Part shown: one piece after another, positions 38,345-47,937 of the stretch
Position numbering within the stretch: the first letter of the stretch is position 1
Layout: each line of letters begins with the position of its first letter
Assembly: GCF_003967035.1 (NCBI RefSeq)
Contig: NZ_AP018560.1
Span: forward strand, 1-64,000
Direction of reading: 5' to 3'
From: Aerosticca soli
Lineage (GTDB): Bacteria > Pseudomonadota > Gammaproteobacteria > Xanthomonadales > Rhodanobacteraceae
DNA length: 64,000 nucleotides
Position numbers and translations under genes: made by a program
Notes under the pieces: generated by a model
Told to the model about the DNA's origin: nothing
The model's database searches: none
The model's input: only the letters and a program-made list of their open reading frames with translations

Positions 38345-38406
38345 AAAAGGAGCCGCGAGGGGGTGGTGTCCGCGCCCTGGGCCGGCATCGGCGGTCTTGC
38401 CAGGGC

Positions 38407-38421
38407 TGGCATGGGCATTGC
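38407..38421 (+). promoter_or_regulatory. Sigma-54 promoter of glnA
   Basis: TGGCAT-GGGCA-TTGC: invariant GG (38408-38409) and GC (38420-38421) at exact -24/-12 spacing, against consensus TGGCAC-N5-TTGC. The GC is 40 bases ahead of the glnA ATG. Confidence 0.85.
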
Positions 38422-38461
38422 TAAATGGTCTTGCGTTTCCACCCCCGATCCAGAGGTTTCC

Positions 38462-39871
38462 ATGCCCGCTCAACAAGTGCTCGATCTCATCGCCGAACAC
38501 GAGATCGAGTTCGTCGATCTGCGTTTTGCCGACATGCTCGGCAAGCACCACCACGTCACCTTCCCCGCCCATGCCATCGACGAGTCGACCTTCGAGGACG
38601 GCAAGATGTTCGACGGCTCCTCGATCTCCGGCTGGAAGGGCATCAACGAATCGGACATGGTGCTGATGCCCGACCCGGACACTGCCTACGTCGATCCGTT
38701 CAGCGCGCACAAGCAACTGGTCCTGCACTGCGACGTGCTGGAGCCTTCGACCATGCAGGCCTACGGCCGCGACCCGCGCTCGATCGCCAAGCGCGCCGAG
38801 GCCTATCTCAAGTCCACCGGCATCGCCGACACCGCGTTCTTCGGCCCGGAGCCGGAGTTCTTCATCTTCGATTCGGTGCGCTGGCAGAACGACATGGGCC
38901 GCGTGTTCTACGAGATCACCTCCGAGGAGGCGGCGTGGAGCTCGCGCTTCAAGTACGACGAAGGCAACTCCGGCCACCGTCCCGGCGTCAAGGGCGGCTA
39001 TTTCCCGGTCAGCCCGGTCGATTCGCTCGGAGACCTGCGCGCGGACATGTGCAAGGTGCTCGAATCGCTCGGCATCGCGGTGGAAGTGCATCACCACGAG
39101 GTGGCCAACGCCGGCCAGTGCGAGATCGGCACGCGCTTCAACACGCTGGTGAAGAAGGCCGACGAGCTGATCACGCTCAAGTACGTGATCAAGAACGTGG
39201 CGCACCAGAACGGCAAGACGGTCACCTTCATGCCCAAGCCGATCGTCGGCGACAACGGTTCGGGCATGCACGTGCACCAGTCGCTGTCCAAGGGCGGGCA
39301 GAACCTGTTCGCCGGCGATCTCTACGGCGGCCTCAGCCAGACCGCGCTGTGGTACATCGGCGGCGTGTTCAAGCACGCCAAGGCGATCAACGCCTTCGCC
39401 AATTCCACCACCAACAGCTACAAGCGCCTGGTGCCGGGCTTCGAGGCGCCGGTGATGCTGGCCTACTCGGCGCGCAACCGCTCGGCGAGCTGCCGCATTC
39501 CGTACGTGGCCAGTCCCAAAGGCCGGCGCATCGAGGTGCGCTTCCCCGACCCCGTGCAGTCGGGCTATCTCACCTTCACCGCGCTGATGATGGCGGGGCT
39601 GGACGGCATCCTGAACAAGATCGACCCGGGCGCGCCGGCCGACAAGGATCTCTACGACCTGCCGCCGGAAGAGGAGAAGAACATCCCGCAGGTGTGTTCC
39701 AGCCTCGACGCCGCGCTCGACGCGCTGGACAGGGACCGCGATTTCCTCAAGGCCGGCGGCGTGTTCACCGACGACTTCATCGATGCCTACATCGAGCTCA
39801 AGATGAAGGAAGTCACCGCCTATCGCGCCAGCACGCATCCGCTGGAGTTCCAGATGTACTACGCGATCTGA
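38462..39871 (+). CDS. glnA: Glutamine synthetase, type I
   Basis: Assimilates ammonium by making glutamine from glutamate and ATP; a cytoplasmic dodecamer. The 469-residue product has the family length and signatures [12 protein letters not shown] (latch and loop), [12 protein letters not shown], the ATP-binding [17 protein letters not shown], the glutamate-flap region [23 protein letters not shown] and the adenylylation tyrosine Y398 in LYDLPPEE. The tyrosine means activity is set by GlnE-type adenylylation. ATG 38462 has AGAGG upstream. Expression is predicted to be NtrC- and sigma-54-dependent, from the sites at 38306-38421. A hairpin terminator follows the gene. Confidence 0.97.
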   Translation: MPAQQVLDLIAEHEIEFVDLRFADMLGKHHHVTFPAHAIDESTFEDGKMFDGSSISGWKGINESDMVLMPDPDTAYVDPFSAHKQLVLHCDVLEPSTMQAYGRDPRSIAKRAEAYLKSTGIADTAFFGPEPEFFIFDSVRWQNDMGRVFYEITSEEAAWSSRFKYDEGNSGHRPGVKGGYFPVSPVDSLGDLRADMCKVLESLGIAVEVHHHEVANAGQCEIGTRFNTLVKKADELITLKYVIKNVAHQNGKTVTFMPKPIVGDNGSGMHVHQSLSKGGQNLFAGDLYGGLSQTALWYIGGVFKHAKAINAFANSTTNSYKRLVPGFEAPVMLAYSARNRSASCRIPYVASPKGRRIEVRFPDPVQSGYLTFTALMMAGLDGILNKIDPGAPADKDLYDLPPEEEKNIPQVCSSLDAALDALDRDRDFLKAGGVFTDDFIDAYIELKMKEVTAYRASTHPLEFQMYYAI

Positions 39872-39895
39872 CCGGCCGAGCGCCGGTCTGCCGCC

Positions 39896-39927
39896 ACGAC
39901 GGGCGCCCTGTGCGCCCGTCGTCGTTT
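39896..39927 (+). terminator. Terminator of glnA
   Basis: Perfect 11-base stem ACGACGGGCGC/GCGCCCGTCGT with loop CCTGT, 24 bases after the glnA stop, followed by CGTTT. The tail is short, but the GC-rich stem is strong. Confidence 0.7.
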
Positions 39928-39985
39928 CAGGCGGTACGATCACCCCGTTACCGTCGCCTCATCGAATCCCCGTGGAGGATGCGTC

Positions 39986-40408
39986 ATGACCCGCGCGAGT
40001 GCCTGGTTGATCGCCGTCCTGGCCCTGGCGGCCGGCGCCGCCCATGGCGCGAATGAGGGTCGCGCGCGCGGCGAGGCGGAACTCGCCAAGCGTCTGGCGG
40101 GCTATCAGGCGGGCAAACCGCGCGACTGCGTGCTGCTGTCCGAGCTGCATGGCACGCAGATCATCGACGGCACCGCCATCCTCTACCGCGGCAATGGCGA
40201 CACGCTGTATCTCAACCGGCCGTCCGGCGCCGCGATCCTGCGCCGCGACATCGTGATGGTGGATTATCCGCACGGCTCGCAGCTGTGCCGGATGGACATC
40301 GTCGAGCTGTACGACTCGGGCACGCGTATGCCGCGCGGCAGCATCAGCCTGGGCAGCTTCGTGCCCTACGTGAAGGTCAAGCCCGGCCAGGGCACGCGAA
40401 CGCCCTGA
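39986..40408 (+). CDS. Conserved exported protein, unknown (DUF6491-like)
   Basis: A 140-residue protein with an N-terminal signal (residues about 1-21, SAWLIAVLALAAGAAHG). The mature part contains KPRDCVLLSELHGTQIIDGT and SGAAILRRDIVMVDYPHGSQ, with two cysteines that could pair, and ends in a strand FVPYVKVKPG. This resembles small exported proteins of the DUF6491 type (pattern RDC, I-x-x-T-x-V/I-I-D), which have no known function; the match is weak and could be wrong. GGAGG lies before ATG 39986. Convergent with the DUF488 gene. Confidence 0.62.
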   Translation: MTRASAWLIAVLALAAGAAHGANEGRARGEAELAKRLAGYQAGKPRDCVLLSELHGTQIIDGTAILYRGNGDTLYLNRPSGAAILRRDIVMVDYPHGSQLCRMDIVELYDSGTRMPRGSISLGSFVPYVKVKPGQGTRTP

Positions 40409-40419
40409 AGGGCCGCCGT

Positions 40420-40965
40420 TCACAGCAGGCTGCCTTGCGGCGATGGATACAGGATGCCCTGCGCGGTGGCCTCGGCGCCGGCAGTGAGCGTGGCCTCCTG
40501 GCGCAGGTCCGGTGCGAGTAGATGCACCACGCGATGGCCGCGGGCCAGCAGGTAGTCGGCGATGATGCGGCGATGGCAGCGCCACCACTGGGCCTCGGCG
40601 CACATCAGCGCGCAGCGTCGGCCGTGCGCGAACGTCTCCAGCTCGTCGAGCGCGGCCCGGAAGGGCGGCGTCAGCGCATAGGCGGCATAGGTGCGAAAGC
40701 CCGTGTGCTCCCACAGCGCGGTGCGCGCATCCGGTTCGCCTGCGGGCCCGCGCCGTCCGCCGAGCGCGGGTCGGTGGGCGTAGTCGATGCCCGCTTGCGC
40801 GAGCGCGCGGGCGAGCGTCGCGCCGGCAAACTGCGGCATCGCCCGCGAGACCGGAAAGCGGCGCACGTCGACCACGCGCTCGATGTGCGCTTCCTCGAGC
40901 AGGGCCAGAAAGGCCGCGAGTGTGCGGTTGGAGTGACCGACGGTGAAAAAGCGGGTGGCCGGCAT
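40420..40965 (-). CDS. DUF488-family protein
   Basis: A 181-residue protein with the DUF488 pattern: FFTVGHSNRTLAAFLALL at the N terminus, VVDVRRFPVSRAMPQF, AHRPALGGRR, and the conserved LMCAEAQWWRCHRRIIADYL (family LMCaE-x-x-pxxCHRxxia). The conserved cysteines and histidine suggest a metal site or catalytic function, but none is established. It lies 24 bases downstream of the MFS transporter stop in the same orientation, so it may be read through from the sucrose operon, or may be independent. Confidence 0.85.
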   Translation of the reverse strand: MPATRFFTVGHSNRTLAAFLALLEEAHIERVVDVRRFPVSRAMPQFAGATLARALAQAGIDYAHRPALGGRRGPAGEPDARTALWEHTGFRTYAAYALTPPFRAALDELETFAHGRRCALMCAEAQWWRCHRRIIADYLLARGHRVVHLLAPDLRQEATLTAGAEATAQGILYPSPQGSLL

Positions 40966-40989
40966 GCGACGAGTATGCCGCAGGGGTCC

Positions 40990-42303
40990 TCAGCGCGCGG
41001 CGGCAGCCGCCGGCTTCACCCGCAGGGCCAGGAGCGCGGCGGCCAGCAGGCCCGCGCCGGCCAGGCGGATCACGTTTTCCGGCACGCCGCCGAGCACGCG
41101 GTGGTAGAGCAGCGGCACGGTGAGGATCTGCGCCAGCATCGGCAATACGATGAAGCCGTTGAAGAGCCCCATGTAGACGCCCACCCGCGCCGGTGGAATG
41201 CAGCCGGCGAGCATGGCGTAGGGGTTGCCCATCAGGCTCGCCCAGGTCAGGCCGAGCCCGATCGCGGGTAGCGCCAGCCAGGCCGGCGCGTGGATCTGCG
41301 GCAGGTACAGCAGCCCGAGCCCGCCGAGGGTCAGGCACAGCGCATGCAGGCGATGCGGTCCGAACCTGCGTGCGAGCGGCAGCATGCCGAGCGCGGCGAC
41401 GAAGGCCACCGTGTTGTAAAGGCCGCCAATCCGCCCCGTCAGCAGCATGGCCTGCGCAAAACCCGGGCTGCGCGCGTCGGTGCTGCCGCTCAGGCCGTGC
41501 GCGAGCGCGAGGGTGATGTATTCCCAGTAGCAGAACATCGCATACCACTGGCAGAGCATCATTACCGCCAGCCGGCGCATCGTCTCGGGCATGGTGCGCA
41601 CGGCATCGACGATCTCCGCCACGATGGCGCCCGGCGTGCGCGGTTGGCTGGCGAGTGCGGCCCGTTCGGCCGGATCGAGCGGCCATTCGGGCGTGGTCCA
41701 GGCCGACCAGGCCACGGTGACGATGGAAAACACCGCGCCGATCACGAACGCGGCGACCACCACGTACGGGATGCCGTGGGCGTTGGCCGCATCGAGGCGC
41801 AGGCCCAGGGCGACCAGGATGGATGGAGTCAGGTAGGCGAGCGTCTGCGACAGGCCGGTGAACGCGCTTTGCACCAGAAAGCCGGCGCTGTGTTGCGAGG
41901 CGTCCAGGCGATCGCTGACGAAGGCCCGGTAGGGTTCCATGGTCACGTTGTTGGCCGCATCGAGCACCCACAGCAGACCCGCGGCCATCCACAGCGTCGG
42001 GCTGAACGGCATCGCCAGCAGGCATAGGCTGCAGATCAGCGCGCCGATCAGGAAATAGGGCGTGCGCCGGCCCAGCCGGCAGTCGGTGCGGTCGCTCAAG
42101 GCGCCGATCAGGGGCTGCACGATGAGGCCGGTGATCGGCCCGGCCAGCCATAGATACGGCAGGCTGCCGTCCTCGGCACCCAGGTACTTGTAGATCGGGC
42201 TCATGTTGCTCTGCTGCAGCCCGAAACTGAACTGGATGCCGAAGAAACCGACATTCATGTTGACGATCTGCCAGAAGCCGAGCCGCGGCTTGTGTTGCCT
42301 CAT
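40990..42303 (-). CDS. MFS sugar transporter of the sucrose locus (SuxC-like)
   Basis: A 437-residue major-facilitator protein with 12 helices of the glycoside/sucrose-type group (GPH/SLC45 relatives): [39 protein letters not shown] followed by [14 protein letters not shown], and the later [20 protein letters not shown] then [11 protein letters not shown]. This pattern is typical of bacterial sucrose or maltose symporters. In Xanthomonas the sux locus has an inner-membrane transporter SuxC beside the receptor SuxA and hydrolase SuxB. The start overlaps the kinase stop by four bases (ATGA), so it is the last gene of a tight operon. Confidence 0.88.
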   Translation of the reverse strand: MRQHKPRLGFWQIVNMNVGFFGIQFSFGLQQSNMSPIYKYLGAEDGSLPYLWLAGPITGLIVQPLIGALSDRTDCRLGRRTPYFLIGALICSLCLLAMPFSPTLWMAAGLLWVLDAANNVTMEPYRAFVSDRLDASQHSAGFLVQSAFTGLSQTLAYLTPSILVALGLRLDAANAHGIPYVVVAAFVIGAVFSIVTVAWSAWTTPEWPLDPAERAALASQPRTPGAIVAEIVDAVRTMPETMRRLAVMMLCQWYAMFCYWEYITLALAHGLSGSTDARSPGFAQAMLLTGRIGGLYNTVAFVAALGMLPLARRFGPHRLHALCLTLGGLGLLYLPQIHAPAWLALPAIGLGLTWASLMGNPYAMLAGCIPPARVGVYMGLFNGFIVLPMLAQILTVPLLYHRVLGGVPENVIRLAGAGLLAAALLALRVKPAAAAAR

Positions 42304-43229
42304 GGCGCTGCGCCCGTGCTGCGCCAGGGCTGGTAGACGGAGAGGTCGGCCGGCAATGCGCCGCGCCAGGTGCAGCTCGTGCCGGCGAAGGCGACCGCGC
42401 GTTCGAGCGCCTCGGCGAGCGGGCGTTCCTCGAGCAGGCCCGCCAGCATCATCGCGCTGAAGGCATCGCCGGCGCCGACGGTGTCCACCAGCGCCGGCAA
42501 GGCGGGTGCGGGCGCGTGGGCGATCGCGCGGCCGGTGCCGTCCCAGGCGCTCGCTCCACCGGCGCCGTGACTGACCAGCAAGGTGGCGGCGCCGGTACGC
42601 TCGGCGAGCACGCGCAACGCGGCCTCGCTGCGGCCGGGCAGGGCGCGACCGTCGGTGGCCGGCAGGCCGAGCCAGCCGAGCAGCCGGGCGAGTTCCTCGT
42701 CGCTGAGCTTGAGCACGGCGAGCGAGTCGAGCGCGGCGACGATCACGTCCGGCGGCGGCCCTGCCTCGCGCCAGTTGAGGTCGACGAAGGCGCGGTGCGG
42801 ACCGGCCGCGCGCAAGGCCGCGAGCGCCGCGCGCGAAGTGGGCGCGCGCAGGGCCAGGGTGCCGAAGTAGAGCCATGGCAACGGATCGCGCACCGCGAGG
42901 CGGACGGCGCGGGCGGTCTCGGGCTCGATGCGGTCGAAGGCCTGTGCCGGCGGAATCTCGAAACGGTGTCCACCGCCATCCTCGTGGACGAGGACGCGCG
43001 CGGTGCATGCGTCGCGCTGGACGCCGTCGAGGCGCAGGCCGCAGCGGGCGGCCGTGGCCCGCAGCACGGCGCCGGCCTCGTCCTCGCCGATGCGGCTGAC
43101 CAGCCAGGGGTCGAAGCCGAGCGCGGCCAGATGACAGGCCACGTTGAACGGCGCGCCGCCGGCCACCAAGCCATCGGCGAAGGCATCCACCAGGGCCTCG
43201 CCAAAGATGATCGCTTCATGTCGTCGCAT
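42300..43229 (-). CDS. PfkB-family sugar kinase, probable fructokinase
   Basis: A 309-residue ribokinase-family kinase: FGEALVDAFADG near the start, GGAPFNVACHLAALG (substrate region), SDEELARLLG, and the ATP/catalytic signature VDTVGAGDAFSAMMLAGLL with the base aspartate. In the context of a sucrose hydrolase the expected job is phosphorylation of released fructose. ATG 43229 overlaps the hydrolase gene by 14 bases; a GTG at 43238 is also possible. It overlaps the MFS gene by four bases. The classic Xanthomonas sux locus, as I know it, lacks an embedded kinase, so this is a local variation. Confidence 0.88.
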   Translation of the reverse strand: MRRHEAIIFGEALVDAFADGLVAGGAPFNVACHLAALGFDPWLVSRIGEDEAGAVLRATAARCGLRLDGVQRDACTARVLVHEDGGGHRFEIPPAQAFDRIEPETARAVRLAVRDPLPWLYFGTLALRAPTSRAALAALRAAGPHRAFVDLNWREAGPPPDVIVAALDSLAVLKLSDEELARLLGWLGLPATDGRALPGRSEAALRVLAERTGAATLLVSHGAGGASAWDGTGRAIAHAPAPALPALVDTVGAGDAFSAMMLAGLLEERPLAEALERAVAFAGTSCTWRGALPADLSVYQPWRSTGAAP

Positions 43230-45171
43230 CGGAATCACTCTGTCCGGAATCGACCTGCCAGAGTACCGCCCACGGCGCCAGCGTACGGATGTCGCCCTGG
43301 CCTTCGACGCCGCAGGCGTAGAGATCGGTCTTGCCCGTGCCAGCGCCGAATCGGCGCAGATCCAGCGTCAGCGCCGTCGCGCCGAAGTTGAAGACCGCCA
43401 GCGCGCCCGGGCCGCGGCGCAGGACGAGCAGGCTGCGTTCTGGCGCCGGGCAGACCTCGACCGTGGCGAGCGCCGGCCAGCGCGGGTCACGCCGGGCGGC
43501 GACCTGCGCGCGCAAGGTCGCGAAAGTGGCGGCCGGCACGCCCCGCCCGGCCTCTTGCAAGGCCAGGGCATGGTCGGACAGGCGTGGCCGCTGCAGCCAG
43601 CGGCCGTCGGCGGCGATCCGTGCCGCGTCGGCCGGATCGTCGTTGTTGCCCTGGCCGAGCTCGTCGCCCATGTAGACCAGCGGTACCGCGCCGGTCCACA
43701 GGGCGAGGCCATAGAGCAGGGCGAAGCGGCGCAATGCCTCTGCCGAAGGCGTCGCCTCCGGATCGTCGGGCAGGCCGACCAGCGCGGCCGTCATGCCGTT
43801 GCTGCCGTGCACGCCGTCCGCGTCCGTGCTCTGGAACGCGGCGCCGCGGGCGAAACTGCCGTCCACCCGTCCTTCGAGAAAGGCCGCCGCCCGTCCGATG
43901 CGGCGCTCGAAGTCGTCGCCCAGGACCTCTTCCACCAAGGGCTTGAGCACGTTCCAGACGATGTCGTCGTGGCAGCGCACATAGCTCACCCAGCCGGCCG
44001 ACTCGGGCGGCGGCGGCGTGTGCATGAGCAGGGCCCGCGGCAGCTCGGCGTGGCCTTCGGCGAGCGCGGCCCAGCCGCTGGCCATCAGGCTGCTGTGATA
44101 GGCCAGCTGGCATTCGCGGCCGCGCCACGGGCCGCTGCCGAAATAGGGCAGCACCTGCGGCGCGGGAACGATCGCCTCGGCCTTGAGCAGGACGCCCGGA
44201 GCGACCAGCGCGGTGACCGCGCGCAGGGCGACGAGCAGGGTGTGTACTTCGGGCAGGTTGAGGCAGGCGGTGCCCAGCCGCTTCCACAGGAACGGCGCCG
44301 AGTCGAGCCGGAACACCTCGATGCCGCGTTCGGCCAGTCGCAGCATCGCGCAGGCGATCTCGGCGAAGACCGGCGGATGGGCGTAGTTGAGATCCCACTG
44401 ATAGGGATAAAACGTGGTCCAGACCCAGCCCAGTGCCGGCACATGGGTGAAATTGCCCGGCGCGGTCTGCGGAAAGACCTCGCCCAGGGTGGCCTCGTAG
44501 GCATCGGGCAGGCGGCGGTCGGCAAAGACATGAAAGAAGGCGCGCTTGGCCACATCCCCGGCGCGGGCGGCACGGGCCCAGGGATGATCGTCGGCGACGT
44601 GGTTGAGGATGAGGTCGGCGCACAGGCTGATGCCGGCCTCGCGCAATTGCGCGGTGAGCCGGGTGAGGTCATCCATGGTGCCGAGTGCGGGTTCGATCTC
44701 GTCGAAGCTGGCGACGGCGAAGCCGCCGTCATTCTCGCCGGCGCGGGCGCGCAGGAAGGGCAGCAGATGCAGGTAGTCCACGCCCAGCGCACGCAGATGC
44801 CGGATGCGTCCGGCGACTCCCGAAAGCGTGCCGGCGAAGCGGTCGACATAGGCCGAGTAGCCCAGCATGCGCTGGCGCACGAACCAATCCGGCTCCCGTT
44901 CGCGGGCGGCATCGAGTGCCGCCAGCGCCTCGTTTCGCGCACCGGCGAAGCCGCCCAGCCGGCCGCACAGATCGCGCAGCCACGGCCGGAAATCCGCACG
45001 CTCGCCGTAGAGCGCGTGCAACGCCGCGACCAGCGTCGGGCCGGCCGTCGCGAAACGCCGTTCGGCGCAGGCCTGGCGGCGGGTACCGACCGCCGCCAGG
45101 AAGGCCTGCCGCGCCGCGGCGAGCAGGTCGGCCGGCACGGCGGCGGCCGGCGGCTCTCGCGTGAGCGTCAT
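43216..45171 (-). CDS. Sucrose hydrolase/amylosucrase (GH13, SuxB-like)
   Basis: A 651-residue alpha-amylase-family enzyme with amylosucrase architecture. Catalytic residues are clear: nucleophile D290 in VFRLDSAPF, acid/base E332 in LLKAEAIVP, and the third acid D402 in YVRCHDDIVW; N. polysaccharea amylosucrase has D286, E328 and D393. Conserved YVDRFAGTLSG and DLILNHVADDHPWA are also seen. Members either split sucrose (Xanthomonas SuxB) or build alpha-glucan from it; the sequence alone does not settle which. No signal peptide, so it should be cytoplasmic. Start overlaps the receptor stop by four bases. An enormous open frame continues upstream antiphase to the receptor and is not real. Confidence 0.92.
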   Translation of the reverse strand: MTLTREPPAAAVPADLLAAARQAFLAAVGTRRQACAERRFATAGPTLVAALHALYGERADFRPWLRDLCGRLGGFAGARNEALAALDAAREREPDWFVRQRMLGYSAYVDRFAGTLSGVAGRIRHLRALGVDYLHLLPFLRARAGENDGGFAVASFDEIEPALGTMDDLTRLTAQLREAGISLCADLILNHVADDHPWARAARAGDVAKRAFFHVFADRRLPDAYEATLGEVFPQTAPGNFTHVPALGWVWTTFYPYQWDLNYAHPPVFAEIACAMLRLAERGIEVFRLDSAPFLWKRLGTACLNLPEVHTLLVALRAVTALVAPGVLLKAEAIVPAPQVLPYFGSGPWRGRECQLAYHSSLMASGWAALAEGHAELPRALLMHTPPPPESAGWVSYVRCHDDIVWNVLKPLVEEVLGDDFERRIGRAAAFLEGRVDGSFARGAAFQSTDADGVHGSNGMTAALVGLPDDPEATPSAEALRRFALLYGLALWTGAVPLVYMGDELGQGNNDDPADAARIAADGRWLQRPRLSDHALALQEAGRGVPAATFATLRAQVAARRDPRWPALATVEVCPAPERSLLVLRRGPGALAVFNFGATALTLDLRRFGAGTGKTDLYACGVEGQGDIRTLAPWAVLWQVDSGQSDSDATT

Positions 45172-47681
45172 AGGCGGTAGCGCCAGCTGGCGTAGATCGT
45201 GCGGCCCAGGATCGAGCGGGCGGTATTGAGCCCGTTGGGCGTGACCGAGACCGGACTCTGGTCGATCTCGGTGATGCCGCGCACGTTGAACACGTTGTCG
45301 GCCTGCAGGGTGATCGTGTTGTGATCGTCGATCGCGTAGCGCACGAAGGCGTTGACCTGGGTGTAGGCCGGCATCACCAGCCCGTTGGGATTGCTCGCGT
45401 AGGACTTGCTGGTGCCGATCGCGGTGGCACCGAAATCGAAGGCGCGCACGTGCCAGCTCGGGCCGATCTGGTACACCCATTTGGCCTGCCGCTGCGGGGT
45501 GTCGCCCACCGCCTCGGGGGTGATCGCGTCCTTGATGATGCGCGAGTGCGTGTAGGTGACGCCGCCACGCAGGCTGAACATGCCGTAGTCGAGCGAGCCT
45601 TCGATCTCCACGCCCTTGGAGCGGTACTTGCGGCTGATGAGGCGCTGGATCAGCGAGGTGACGTCCTGGTTCTGCTCCTCCGTGGTGGCATAGAAACCGG
45701 TGACGAACAGGCTGGTGTGGCGGGTGTTCCACTTGACCCCGCCCTCGTACTGCTTGACCTCGTTGATCGCCACGCCGTCGGGTGCGCTGCCATCGTCCAG
45801 GATGCCGCCGCCGAACAGCAGGCGGTCGGCGTTGAAGCGGGCGCCGCGGCTGGCACGGGCGAACAGGGCCAGCTCCTCGCTCAGCAGATAGTTGGCGCCG
45901 AAGGAGTATTCCAGATGGTGCTTGTCGTAATCGACCGGCTTGTGCGCGCTGGCATCGGCATACGGTACGGACTGTTCGGGGCCCTCGATCACGCCGTCGC
46001 CGTTCATGTCCACCGCCTTCACGCCGGCCACGCCGGTGTAGCCGCCGCGGGCCCGCATGTGGTCGTAGCGCACGCCGGCGTCCAGTTGCCAGCGGTCCGG
46101 CTGCCAGGACAGCGACAGGTACGGCGCATCCATGTCGTAATGGGTGTTGTAGGCGCGCAGCCCCGTGCCGATACCCCAGTAGGGCGTGCCATAGCTGACC
46201 AGGCCGTTCTGGGTCAGCTTGCGGCCGGTCGCGTCGTAGACGTCGAGCAGATTCGCGCGCTGGCCCTGCACGGTTTCGAGATAGGTGTTCCAGTGCCAGT
46301 CCTGGCGGATGTTCTGGCGGGAATGGTAATAGCCGGCCAGGAAGGTCATCGGACCGCCGGCGAAATCGAACTCGTGCTTGAGCTTGAGGTCGTTGGTGAA
46401 GTTGCCCATGTTGGGCAGGGTGACGTTGAACAGGTGCACGCGCGTGGCCAGGCCGTTGTTGCCCACCGTGGCGGGATCGGCCACCTGGCCCGCCATCGGG
46501 CCGGTGGCATAGCGCAGCGTGGCGCCGGCGCCGCCGATCTCCTGCGCCAGCGCAGCGGCGGTGTTCACCTCGGCCGGATAGGGGCCGACGAAGTCGCCGC
46601 TGTTGTCCGCATAGCGGAATTGCTCGTGCAGGGTCCAGCCGTCGGCCAGGGTGAACAGGCCCTCGCCGCCCAGGGCGCGCACGATCGAGTGATAGCCGTC
46701 GGCAAGATCGGTGTCCTTGATGTGGCCGTTGGCCTCCAGCGCCAGGTCGTGCCGCCAGCGCGGTGTGAGCAGCGTGCCGGTCTTGAGGTTGAAGCCAGGC
46801 AGCGAACTGACCAGCGGATCGCCATTGCTGCCGGTGATCGAGACCGGCACCGGTAGATAGGCCGGCGAGCGGTCGTTGAGGTATTGCGCGCTCAGCCGCA
46901 GGAAGCCGCCGTCGATGTCGTGGGTGAGGTTGCCCATCAACTGGCCGCCCTTCTGGGTGGTGAAGTGGGCCGTCTTGGGACCCTCGCCGTCGCGGAAGAA
47001 GCCGCCGACATGAAAGCGCGTGCTGGCATCGAGTGGCTGGCCGTAGTCGAAATCGAGCCGCTGGCTGTCGTAGTTGACGCCGGTGGTGAGGCCGATGTCG
47101 CCGCCCTTTTCCTCGCCGGTTTTGGTGATGAAGTTGAACACCGCGCCGGGGGCATTGCTGGCGAACACCGAGGAGGATCCGCCGCGCACCACTTCCACGT
47201 GGTCGATGTTGAAATCCGGACGCAGGAAGGTGTCGGGAGTGGCGAAGGACGTATCGCCGAACTCCAGCACCGGCATGCCGTCGATCTGGAACTGGGCGAA
47301 CTTGCTGCCGCCGGAGGCGACCGGCAGGCCGCGCACAGAGACATTGGCATTGCCGTCGCCGCCCGAGGATTCGGCGCGGATGCCGGGCACGTCGCGCAGG
47401 ATGTCCGCTGCACTCAGGGCGCCGCTGTCGAGGATCTGATCGGCCTCCAGGCTGCTCACCGAGATGCTCGAGCTCATCTTGCTGAGCGCGGCGGGCGAGG
47501 CGGTGACCACCATCTGGTCCAGGTTCACGGCCTTCTTGGCGGCCGCTGGGGCCTCTTGGCCGGGTGCGGGGTTGTCGTTGGTGGATGCCGACGTCTGCGT
47601 CTGCGCCACGGCGGCGGCCGGCAGCAGGGCCAGCCAGAGCGCGGTGACGAGTGTGCGGCGGGTGAGCACGGGTCGATACAT
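45168..47681 (-). CDS. TonB-dependent receptor of the sucrose locus (SuxA-like)
   Basis: An 837-residue outer-membrane active transporter. It has a signal peptide (residues about 1-26, LVTALWLALLPAAAVA), an N-terminal TonB-box-like stretch before the plug (NLDQMVVTASPAAL), the plug (about 65-190, ADILRDVPGIRAESSGGDGN, VEVVRGGSSSVFASNAPGAV) and a 22-strand barrel ending SILGRTIYASWRYRL. It should bring sucrose across the outer membrane with TonB/ExbBD energy, as SuxA does in Xanthomonas. An AGGGGAGG ribosome site precedes ATG 47681; earlier in-frame starts are unsupported. First gene of the operon; two operator-like palindromes lie upstream. Confidence 0.92.
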   Translation of the reverse strand: MYRPVLTRRTLVTALWLALLPAAAVAQTQTSASTNDNPAPGQEAPAAAKKAVNLDQMVVTASPAALSKMSSSISVSSLEADQILDSGALSAADILRDVPGIRAESSGGDGNANVSVRGLPVASGGSKFAQFQIDGMPVLEFGDTSFATPDTFLRPDFNIDHVEVVRGGSSSVFASNAPGAVFNFITKTGEEKGGDIGLTTGVNYDSQRLDFDYGQPLDASTRFHVGGFFRDGEGPKTAHFTTQKGGQLMGNLTHDIDGGFLRLSAQYLNDRSPAYLPVPVSITGSNGDPLVSSLPGFNLKTGTLLTPRWRHDLALEANGHIKDTDLADGYHSIVRALGGEGLFTLADGWTLHEQFRYADNSGDFVGPYPAEVNTAAALAQEIGGAGATLRYATGPMAGQVADPATVGNNGLATRVHLFNVTLPNMGNFTNDLKLKHEFDFAGGPMTFLAGYYHSRQNIRQDWHWNTYLETVQGQRANLLDVYDATGRKLTQNGLVSYGTPYWGIGTGLRAYNTHYDMDAPYLSLSWQPDRWQLDAGVRYDHMRARGGYTGVAGVKAVDMNGDGVIEGPEQSVPYADASAHKPVDYDKHHLEYSFGANYLLSEELALFARASRGARFNADRLLFGGGILDDGSAPDGVAINEVKQYEGGVKWNTRHTSLFVTGFYATTEEQNQDVTSLIQRLISRKYRSKGVEIEGSLDYGMFSLRGGVTYTHSRIIKDAITPEAVGDTPQRQAKWVYQIGPSWHVRAFDFGATAIGTSKSYASNPNGLVMPAYTQVNAFVRYAIDDHNTITLQADNVFNVRGITEIDQSPVSVTPNGLNTARSILGRTIYASWRYRL

Positions 47682-47775
47682 GGATGAGTTCCTCCCCTGA
47701 TGAGGTGGGATCGCCGGGGGCGTCCACGGTGGCCGGACCACGCAAGCGGTGGCCTCGATGACAAGATCGACCGTC

Positions 47776-47791
47776 TTGCAATCGATTGCAA
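47776..47791. promoter_or_regulatory. Perfect LacI-type operator O1 of the sucrose operon
   Basis: TTGCAATCGATTGCAA is a perfect 16-base palindrome with the central CG typical of LacI/GalR operators, 95 bases ahead of the receptor ATG. It lies between the receptor gene and the LacI-family gene. Confidence 0.8.
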
Positions 47792-47867
47792 TGCGCGTTG
47801 CAGCATGGACGGAGCGGCTGCCGATAGCGCTTCAAAGACCGCTTCATCCCTCCGTCGGCGCTGATTT

Positions 47868-47883
47868 TTGACAACGATTGCAA
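47868..47883. promoter_or_regulatory. Second LacI-type operator O2 of the sucrose operon
   Basis: TTGACAACGATTGCAA matches O1 at 13 of 16 positions, 92 bases away centre to centre and about 55 bases past the LacI gene stop (47938 on the minus strand). On the minus strand it contains TTGTCA, a possible -35 element. Confidence 0.65.
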
Positions 47884-47937
47884 CGATGGCCGATCCGGTC
47901 GCCGGCGTTGCCGCGACGGGCGGCTTGTTGCGATGCG

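Noticed and set aside
43216-47883. A single open frame of 1555 codons on the minus strand across the hydrolase and receptor genes
   Set aside because: Only its last 651 codons match a protein family. The upstream part is Arg/Gly/His-rich nonsense antiphase to the receptor gene, a usual effect of high GC.
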